This document shows positions 26,674 through 32,563 of a stretch of DNA of 32,563 nucleotides, piece by piece; the stretch's first letter is position 1; each line of letters begins with the position of its first letter. The translations under genes and the position numbers were made by a program. The notes beneath the pieces were generated by a model. That model was not told where the DNA came from. It was given only the letters and a program-made list of their open reading frames with translations, and did not search any database. The DNA is from Frankiaceae bacterium (GTDB taxonomy: Bacteria > Actinomycetota > Actinomycetes > JAFAQI01), in the NCBI GenBank assembly GCA_019239875.1, contig JAFAZI010000194.1, positions 1 to 32,563 of the forward strand, written 5' to 3'.

Positions 26674-29600
26674 GGCTCGAACGGGTCCGCGAGCTGCACC
26701 CGCCGAGACTTGCCGGCTACGACGAGCCAGCCTCGGCCGGCTGGCAGCCGCGCCGCGCCGTTGCGGTCGAGACTGATGCCGAAGATCTCGCCGTCACCCC
26801 GCCGGGCCACGCCGAGCAGCACCCCGGACCGCGCGTGACGCGCGGCAGGCAGCGGCCCGCGAAAGCTGGTGACGGCAGCCTCGGTGGTGGCGCTCAACCC
26901 GAGCCACGGCGGGTCCGCCGCAGTGCCGCGGGCAAGGTCGGTCAGCCGGGCCAGCAGTGGACCGTCGGCAAGCAGGTCGACGTCGTCGACCAGGACGGCG
27001 GTGGGCCCGGCGCTGAGCAGAGCGTCCAGCACCGCGACTGCGTGAGCCTCGTCGTCGCCCGTCAGCCGAACCCCGCCCGCGACTCGGGCGAGCGGCGAGT
27101 GATCGGCGCACAGCAGTGCGGTGCGCCGGGAGATCCCGACGGCGAGCAGAGCGAGAGCGGTGCTCCGTCCGGAACGGCGGGATCCGGCGACGACGAACGG
27201 GCTTGGCAGGACGTCGGCCGGCAGGCGCACGACGCCGCCATATCCGAGCCCGATCGTCACGCTCTCGGGTTGGGGCTCGAGCTCACCTAGCGAGACCCGG
27301 TCCGGCAGCGCGGCGAAGCGTGGTGGCCGCACCGGCGGGGGCGACCAGCGCATCGCTGACGCTCTCGCTGCCGGATCCGCGACGGCGACCTGGACCAGGG
27401 CGCCGTCGCTTTTGCGAAGGCCCCGGCCAGGCGGAAAGTCGTCCGGCAGGTCGCGCCGTGCCGGCGCGACCAGGAGCAGGTCCGTGGGATCGGCGAGGCG
27501 CAGCGCTACCTTCTCCCTCGCGTGACTGGCGAACCGCACAGTCAGCAGGCTGCGGCCACCGGCGACGAGTAGGTGCAGTCCAACGGCGGTGTTCTCGGCC
27601 AGCGCCTCCAGGCGATCCGCTGCTGCCGCCCAGCCGTCAATCGCCAGCAGCAGCCCGGGGAGGTGGTCGGCTCCACCGGCTCGGCGTTCGGTGACGAGGC
27701 GTTCCAGATGGGACAGGAGGGCCTCGACCCGCTCCCCGTCGCCCACCGGTACGACGGCACCACAATGCGGCAGCGCGGCAAGGTCGCTCAGGCCGTGACC
27801 CCCGTCAACCGCCCAGATCTGGAGCCGGCCAGGGTCGAGCCGGGCCGCGATCGCCGTCACCGCGCTCACGAGAGCGGTGGTGCGGCCGCTACCTGCTGAG
27901 CCCACGATGACGGTGAGCCCGCCGGCGATCGGGTCGAGGGTAAGTGCCGGTTGCCTGCCGTTGGCTGCGTCGTCGACGAGGCCCCATCCGACCTGACGCG
28001 GGTCGGCTGGCGCCGGCACGGAGGTCAGCGGCAGCTCGGCCGGAAGCGGCGGCAACCAGGGCGCCGGGATCGGTGCGCACCCCAACTCTGCGGCGAGCGG
28101 CGTCACGACAGCGATCAGCGCGTCGAGCTCGCTCGGGCCGGCCGCCTCGGGCTCGGGGTCGGGAGGGTCGCCGAGCGTGGCGGGCGGTGCGAGCCGGACG
28201 CGGACCGCCTCGCGCGCCGGTCGGGCCGCGGTGACCCGGGCGGCTTGGAACTCCTGCAGCTCACCCGGCCCGAGCCGGAGGTACCCGCGACCGGGTGTCG
28301 AGCGGCTGATCGACGCCGCGGCGGGACTGTCGAGAACGTCGCGGGACTCCGACTCTCGGGCCACCCCGAGACACACTCGCAGCCTGACATTCGCGCGGAT
28401 GTCGGCCGACACGACGCCCTCCGGTCGCTGCGTCGCGAGGATCAGGTGGATGCCGAGCGACCGCCCACGCTGGGCGATGCCGACCAGACCGTCGACGAAC
28501 CCGGGCTGCTCCTCGACCAGCGTGGCGAACTCGTCGACGACGATCACCACGCGGGCGACCGGCGTAGCAGGAGCGGTCGCGACGTACTGCTCGAGGTCGC
28601 TGACGCCTGATGCGGCGAACGCGGCCTCGCGCCGGCGGATCTCGGCGCCCAGCGATGCCAACGCGCGGCTCGTCCCGGCCCGGTCCAGATCCGTGATCAG
28701 GCCGAGGACGTGCGGCAGCGCGCGGCACGCTCCGAAGGCCGCACCGCCTTTGTGATCGACCAGGACGAACCCGAGCCGGTCGGGCCGATTACGGGCCGCG
28801 AGGCTCGCGATCAAGCCGATGAGGAGCTCGCTCTTGCCCGAGCCGGTGGTGCCCGCGACGAGCATGTGCGGCCCGTCGGCGACCAGGTCGAGGCTGACCA
28901 CGCCGGATCGCCCGAGCCCCAGCGGAATCGTCGTCCCTGGTGGCTCCGCCCACTCCCGGCGGATCTCCGTCGGATTGAGCTCCGACCAGCTGACCGCGCG
29001 CGGCGGCGTCCATTCCGAGCCGCCCGCCCTGATGGACAGCGGTGCGAGGGCTCTCGCCACCCGCTCGGCGATGTCATCGGCGACCTGATCGCCGTGGTCC
29101 ACGATCGGACGACACGCGTTCGGCAGCGCCCGGACGTTCTCGGCGAGACACAGCACCGCCGTGCGGGGCGGCACCTCGTCGACAGCGGCGGCAAGCTCGG
29201 GCCCACCGGCGTCGACGACGACCAGCGTCCAACCCCGGAACGCCGTCAGCCCGGCCCGGAGGCGTTCGACCTGGACCGCGTCGAACCCCATCAGCGCGCG
29301 TCCCGGGCACCGTGCATCGGCGACGTGCGGGAGCCAGCGCGCCCACCGCCAGACCTCGCTGCCGCCGGGCGCCAGCACCATGATCCGCAGCTCGGTCGGA
29401 CCGTGCAGTACCGCCGCCTGCACCAGAAGCGCCCGAACGATCCCGCGACGATCCGGTCCGACGACCCCGACCAGGGGCGCCGTGGTCAGCGGCAGATGGA
29501 CCGGCACGTCCTCGGCCGTCGCCGCCGGCCCGCCCTCGACCTGCACCTCGCTGGGCAGGTCGCCACGGCCGAGCCGGAGGACGAGCAGGTCGGTGTCGCC

Positions 29601-30533
29601 GGCGCCGCGCTGCCAGAGCTCCGGACCGGCGGTCTCGGCGGCGCCGGCCAGGCGCCCGAGGTCAGGCGCGGCGGCAAACCGGCGGTCCCGCTCACCGGCC
29701 AGGCCCGCCTCGAGCTCGCGGGCCGCGAGCCGGGTGGCCGCCGCGTACGTCGCCGCGCTGCGGCGCCGGTCTCGCCGCCACGCTCGCCGGTCACTCGCCG
29801 CCTGGCCGAGGATCATCACCGGCGACAGCGCCGTGAAGGCAAGGAACTCCCACTGGTGCACGGCGAGCGCCAGAATCAGGCCCGCAATGGTCGGGACGAT
29901 CGCGGCCAGCAGCGGGACGCGGGGTGGCTGGGGTGGCACCGGTGGGGCGGGGAACCGCACGGTCTGCAGCTGCTGGCTTGCGGGCTGTCGTGGCGCTCGA
30001 TGCACGACCTGCCGGCTCGATGGCCGGGTCGGGGTCGGCTCGACCCGCAGCTCCACCCCACCGACGCGCAGCGATGTCCCACCGATGAGTGCGGTGCCGT
30101 TCGCCGTACCGAGATCGGTCGCGACGACCGAGTCGTCCGCGATCTCGAGCCGCGCGTGCAACCGGCTGACCGAACCGTCGTCGATGCAGATGTCGCAGTC
30201 GGGGGAGCGGCCGATCGTGAGCACGCCTTCGGGAAGCGGCCAGCGGCGACCAGCGTCACAGCCTCCGGTTTTGACCAGGCTCAGAACCGGGGGCGTCAGC
30301 CGCGGCGGCACGACTCCAGCGCTGACCACCGCCCCGGCGCAGAGGCCGCTGTCGATGACGAGCCCGTGCTCGTCGAGGCTCCGACCACCAACCGACAGCG
30401 GGACCGCAGGATCCAGCCCGACGACGTCGCGCACCGCTCGCAGCACCGAGCTCGCGAGGGCGTCGGCCGGCGCCTCGATCCAGACGTCGGCGCTTCGGCC
30501 GTCACCATCGCGGACCGTGATCGTTAGATCCAT
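26619..30533 (-). CDS. EssC/EccC-like FtsK-SpoIIIE ATPase with ubiquitin-like and FHA domains
   Basis: This 1304-residue membrane ATPase has, in order, a ubiquitin-like/YukD-like domain (1-73), an FHA domain (about 83-165, with GRS at 108-110, SRLHARL and NGT), two membrane helices (about 206-245), and three P-loop modules. Walker A1 GTTGSGKSE is canonical (about 561-569), with Walker B VVIVVDEFATL. Modules 2 (GSAGSGRTT, about 877) and 3 (GSRRSGRST, about 1116) have Arg in place of the P-loop Lys. This layout is that of the type VII secretion motor, nearer to EssC than to split mycobacterial EccCa/EccCb because of the cytoplasmic FHA. FHA domains bind phosphothreonine, suggesting kinase control. 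No WXG100 or other secretion gene is present here. ATG at 30533 has no clear ribosome binding site. Confidence 0.9.
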   Translation of the reverse strand: MDLTITVRDGDGRSADVWIEAPADALASSVLRAVRDVVGLDPAVPLSVGGRSLDEHGLVIDSGLCAGAVVSAGVVPPRLTPPVLSLVKTGGCDAGRRWPLPEGVLTIGRSPDCDICIDDGSVSRLHARLEIADDSVVATDLGTANGTALIGGTSLRVGGVELRVEPTPTRPSSRQVVHRAPRQPASQQLQTVRFPAPPVPPQPPRVPLLAAIVPTIAGLILALAVHQWEFLAFTALSPVMILGQAASDRRAWRRDRRRSAATYAAATRLAARELEAGLAGERDRRFAAAPDLGRLAGAAETAGPELWQRGAGDTDLLVLRLGRGDLPSEVQVEGGPAATAEDVPVHLPLTTAPLVGVVGPDRRGIVRALLVQAAVLHGPTELRIMVLAPGGSEVWRWARWLPHVADARCPGRALMGFDAVQVERLRAGLTAFRGWTLVVVDAGGPELAAAVDEVPPRTAVLCLAENVRALPNACRPIVDHGDQVADDIAERVARALAPLSIRAGGSEWTPPRAVSWSELNPTEIRREWAEPPGTTIPLGLGRSGVVSLDLVADGPHMLVAGTTGSGKSELLIGLIASLAARNRPDRLGFVLVDHKGGAAFGACRALPHVLGLITDLDRAGTSRALASLGAEIRRREAAFAASGVSDLEQYVATAPATPVARVVIVVDEFATLVEEQPGFVDGLVGIAQRGRSLGIHLILATQRPEGVVSADIRANVRLRVCLGVARESESRDVLDSPAAASISRSTPGRGYLRLGPGELQEFQAARVTAARPAREAVRVRLAPPATLGDPPDPEPEAAGPSELDALIAVVTPLAAELGCAPIPAPWLPPLPAELPLTSVPAPADPRQVGWGLVDDAANGRQPALTLDPIAGGLTVIVGSAGSGRTTALVSAVTAIAARLDPGRLQIWAVDGGHGLSDLAALPHCGAVVPVGDGERVEALLSHLERLVTERRAGGADHLPGLLLAIDGWAAAADRLEALAENTAVGLHLLVAGGRSLLTVRFASHAREKVALRLADPTDLLLVAPARRDLPDDFPPGRGLRKSDGALVQVAVADPAARASAMRWSPPPVRPPRFAALPDRVSLGELEPQPESVTIGLGYGGVVRLPADVLPSPFVVAGSRRSGRSTALALLAVGISRRTALLCADHSPLARVAGGVRLTGDDEAHAVAVLDALLSAGPTAVLVDDVDLLADGPLLARLTDLARGTAADPPWLGLSATTEAAVTSFRGPLPAARHARSGVLLGVARRGDGEIFGISLDRNGAARLPAGRGWLVVAGKSRRVQLADPFEPQPSTEFELAAFGDRSRE

Positions 30534-30748
30534 CGCCGGACGGTATGGCGGGCCATGCGATACGTGGGCGGTTGTCCACAGACGTCCGATTTGAGCCTGG
30601 TCATTTGTGACCCCGCGAAAAGATGACCCGATCGGGCTAGTCGCATGCGGGGCTCGCCCGCCGATATGGGTTAATCACCCGGAATGTTCCGTCGTGGCGA
30701 GCGCCTGAACCGTTTCAGCGGGCTAGTCATGACGCCGAAGAACTAGTT
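30534..30748. promoter_or_regulatory. Divergent regulatory region between the EssC-like and secreted EEP genes
   Basis: This 215-base gap separates two divergent starts. CGGGCTAGTC occurs at 30633-30642 and again at 30719-30728, and a CTAGTTATGAC variant of CTAGTCATGAC follows across the start codon. TTGTCCACA at 30572-30580 equals an actinobacterial DnaA box. Short inverted repeats are GGTCA/TGACC (30599-30612) and CTGAA/TTCAG near 30704-30717. A five-codon frame, ATG to TAG at 30729-30746, ends three bases before the main ATG. No riboswitch family was recognised. Confidence 0.4.
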
Positions 30749-32293
30749 ATGACTACGTTGCCTCCACGACCGGCTCGGCGCCGGTCCCTGTCCCGGATCG
30801 CGAGCGGTGCTGTTCTCGCTGCCGGCGTGGCGACGATTCTGGCCCCCGCGACCGTCGCGCAGGCACATTCTTCGATGCCGAGCGCTCCGACCGGGTTGCG
30901 AGTGGTCAAGGTCTCGCCGTCGTCGTTCACCGTCTCGGCCAACGCCTCGGCTCGGCACTACCGGCTGTTCGCGGCGAAGACCCGCCACGAGCTGGCCACG
31001 GTGCGCATCAAGAACGCGGCGAAGTCAAAGCTGCGGACCACCCCGAAGCTGACGCTCAAGCACCTGAACTACACCACGGACCAGTACTTCTACCGGGTTG
31101 AGGCGCTCAACGGGAAGAAGCACCGCTTCTCCGCCATCACGGGCACCGTCGGTCTCAAGCCGGCCACGCCGACCAACCTGCACGCGACCGGCAACCTGCA
31201 GGGCTTCTCGCTCACGTGGGACAGCGGCCGCGCCACCGGGTTCACCGTCACGCAGGCGACCAACGCGGCGATGACGCAGGGCGTGAAGACGTACTCGATC
31301 GCGCACGAGGACCACCAGTTCTCCCCGCCGGACCTGGTGCCTGGCACGACGTACTACTTCCAGGTTCAGGCGCTGAACGGTACGACGCCGTCGGACAAGT
31401 CCACCGTCGCCTCCGCGACCTGCCAGACCCTCATGCAGCCGCTGCGCCAGATGACCTTCAACATCCTCAAGGCTGAGGGTGACGGCCGGATCGAGGGTGG
31501 CAACACCGTCGCCCCTTGGTCGCAGCGCAAGGCGGTCATCGTCGAAGAGATCCAGCGGGCGGACCCTGACGTCATCAACATCCAGGAGGGCATGTCCTGG
31601 GTGGGCGCACCCGGCACCAACCGGCAGGTCGACGACCTGGTCAACGCCCTGCACGGCGAGTACTCCCTGGTGCGTTCGGAGATCCCGCCGGCCGAGCCGG
31701 GCACGCAGCGCCTCGGCGTCTACATCCTCTACAAGGCTTCGGAGTACACGACGGTCGGCAACGGCGGGCACTGGAACGTCGGCGACGACCACTACGCGGC
31801 CTACCAGGTGCTGCAGAACAACGAGTCGGGCGCCGAGTACCTCGACGTCAGCCCCCACCTCGAGGTCGCCCTCAAGGGCGGCACCGACCAGATGCGGCTG
31901 GACGAGGACAAGAGCATGTACTCCCAGGCGATGGCCTTCGCGCAGCGCATGGGCAACGTGCCGGTCGTCTTCGGTGGTGACTTCAACAGCGACCCGTCGC
32001 ACGGCCACGAGTTCAACGGTCCGAGCGACTACAACCTGTCGCAGGGCATGGCCGACTCCTTCGACGTCGCGCAGACCCGCACCAACGAGCAGTACAACAG
32101 CGCGAACGGCTACCAGACCACGCCGCCGGCGCTCGGCCTTCGGATCGACTACATCTTCACCTCGCCTGGCATCGCGACCAAGTCGTGGGGCCTGATGCTG
32201 AACCTGTCCCACGGCAAGTGGACCGGCGTCATCCCCTCGGACCACAACGCGATGGTCACGGATCTCGAGATCCCGTACCAGGCAACCTCCTGA
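30749..32293 (+). CDS. Secreted FN3-type and endonuclease/exonuclease/phosphatase (EEP) protein
   Basis: This 514-residue protein has a signal peptide (basic 8-16, hydrophobic 18-32, cleavage likely after AQA at 37-39). Two fibronectin type III-like modules follow (about 46-140 and 142-230, the second with 'PTNLHATGNLQGFSLTWDSG' and 'LVPGTTYYFQVQALNG'). A C-terminal EEP fold runs from about 235. Metal and catalytic motifs are present: MTFNILKAEG (Asn), NIQEG (Glu), GGDFNSDP, RIDYIFTSPG and SDHNAMVTDL. It should cleave a phosphodiester or phosphomonoester bond outside the cell, for example extracellular DNA or an inositol/lipid phosphate; the substrate is not deducible. ATG at 30749 has a weak site (GAAG). 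A strong hairpin follows the stop. Confidence 0.9.
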   Translation: MTTLPPRPARRRSLSRIASGAVLAAGVATILAPATVAQAHSSMPSAPTGLRVVKVSPSSFTVSANASARHYRLFAAKTRHELATVRIKNAAKSKLRTTPKLTLKHLNYTTDQYFYRVEALNGKKHRFSAITGTVGLKPATPTNLHATGNLQGFSLTWDSGRATGFTVTQATNAAMTQGVKTYSIAHEDHQFSPPDLVPGTTYYFQVQALNGTTPSDKSTVASATCQTLMQPLRQMTFNILKAEGDGRIEGGNTVAPWSQRKAVIVEEIQRADPDVINIQEGMSWVGAPGTNRQVDDLVNALHGEYSLVRSEIPPAEPGTQRLGVYILYKASEYTTVGNGGHWNVGDDHYAAYQVLQNNESGAEYLDVSPHLEVALKGGTDQMRLDEDKSMYSQAMAFAQRMGNVPVVFGGDFNSDPSHGHEFNGPSDYNLSQGMADSFDVAQTRTNEQYNSANGYQTTPPALGLRIDYIFTSPGIATKSWGLMLNLSHGKWTGVIPSDHNAMVTDLEIPYQATS

Positions 32294-32298
32294 CGCGG

Positions 32299-32335
32299 CT
32301 CGGGGCCGCGAGCTGTGAGCGCTCGCGGCCCCGAG
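32299..32335 (+). terminator. Intrinsic-type terminator hairpin after the EEP gene
   Basis: CTCGGGGCCGCGAGC (32299-32313) pairs perfectly with GCTCGCGGCCCCGAG (32321-32335) across a seven-base loop, a 15-base stem starting five bases after the stop codon. It is followed by TTGTCC rather than a true T-tract, as is common for actinobacterial terminators. Confidence 0.8.
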
Positions 32336-32455
32336 TTGTCCAAGCTCCAGTCGGCTCGAAGTTCCAGCCGACATCGACCAGCGCCGGTCGGCTAGCTCCG
32401 ATCGGCTAGTGTGTTGAGTCATTAGTTTGCTGCCAGTCTGGATTAGGCTTAGTGA

Positions 32456-32563
32456 GTGCCGGATCCGTATGCAGCAGTGGTGGTTTTGACAGAGGACGAG
32501 CGGGCCCAGCTTGAGGCCTGGTCGCGACGTCCGAAGAGTGCTCAGTCGTTGGCTCAGCGCTCT
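32456..32563 (+). CDS. IS630-family transposase, N-terminal fragment
   Basis: GTG at 32456 opens a frame of 36 codons to the window edge. It starts VPDPYAAVVVLTEDERAQLE and continues AWSRRPKSAQSLAQRS. The 'LTxxERxxLExWxRRxKxAQxLAxRx' pattern is the start of IS630-type transposases, followed in full-length proteins by an HTH and DDE domain outside this window. An alternative start at GTG 32477 is possible. The IS left end would lie between the terminator (32335) and this start; the spot is not resolved. The stretch around 32388-32412 holds repeated TCGGCTAG units that could mark the junction. Confidence 0.75.
   Translation, partial: MPDPYAAVVVLTEDERAQLEAWSRRPKSAQSLAQRS

Noticed and set aside
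30572-30580. TTGTCCACA DnaA box (another, reversed, at 8508-8516) as a replication origin
   Set aside because: Only two isolated boxes 22 kb apart are present, with no cluster and no dnaA, dnaN or gyrase genes nearby. Single boxes are expected by chance or as regulatory sites.
30534-30748. Cyclic dinucleotide riboswitch upstream of the secreted EEP gene
   Set aside because: The position would suit a c-di-AMP or c-di-GMP riboswitch, but I could not find the conserved GEMM or ydaO core bases. Only short unrelated inverted repeats are seen.

Overview
This is a GC-rich window with the gene content of an actinomycete (Actinomycetota). The evidence is a SecA1-type translocase with a C-terminal zinc-binding tail, Rv3235-like and DUF6912 proteins, a BldC-like small helix-turn-helix protein, a LytR_C protein, a WS/DGAT acyltransferase, and many GTG starts with short AG-rich ribosome binding sites. 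Genus cannot be fixed from the sequence; a Propionibacteriales-like lineage is only a guess. No rRNA, tRNA or CRISPR array is visible. Both ends run into transposase genes of different families: IS1182-like at the left on the minus strand, IS630-like at the right on the plus strand.

Layout. 1-180: broken end of an IS element. 282-4350: a Cax-type cation/H+ antiporter, then secA, whose 3' end is duplicated into a small repeat cluster. 4478-5845: a secreted beta-propeller-like protein. 5858-8463: a conserved actinobacterial block, with two tandem Rv3235-like genes and a membrane LysM protein on the minus strand, a conserved hypothetical on the plus strand and a small HTH protein on the minus strand. 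8588-10611: a two-gene remnant of a Tad pilus operon (SAF/CpaB-like and TadZ/CpaE-like). The second gene runs antisense into an acyl-CoA dehydrogenase (10442-11656). 11657-11950 holds three hairpins and no gene. 11951-16122: a compact plus-strand run with LytR_C protein, HAD phosphatase, WS/DGAT, patatin lipase and DUF6912. It ends in a 62-base near-perfect palindrome that covers the last stop codon. 16204-17832: P5C dehydrogenase. 17887-18237: a small HTH protein facing away from a very large gene.

18402-25342 is the most striking part. It encodes a 1788-residue exported protein with 17 tandem Ig-like repeats, each carrying exactly two cysteines, and a C-terminal membrane anchor. An ATGA overlap joins it to a six-helix membrane GAF-GGDEF diguanylate cyclase with intact GGEEF and I-site. 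I infer a surface protein linked to c-di-GMP signalling. 25381-26673 is a FAD-dependent oxidoreductase that converges on, and overlaps, a 1304-residue EssC/EccC-like ATPase (ubiquitin-like domain, FHA, two membrane segments, three P-loop modules) with no type VII secretion partner in the window. 30749-32293 is a secreted FN3-type plus endonuclease/exonuclease/phosphatase protein, followed by a strong terminator hairpin.

Functional themes are envelope and export (SecA, LysM, propeller, Ig-repeat protein, EssC-like ATPase, secreted EEP enzyme), neutral lipid metabolism (WS/DGAT, patatin, acyl-CoA dehydrogenase), proline/amine oxidation (P5CDH, DAO-family oxidase) and c-di-GMP signalling.
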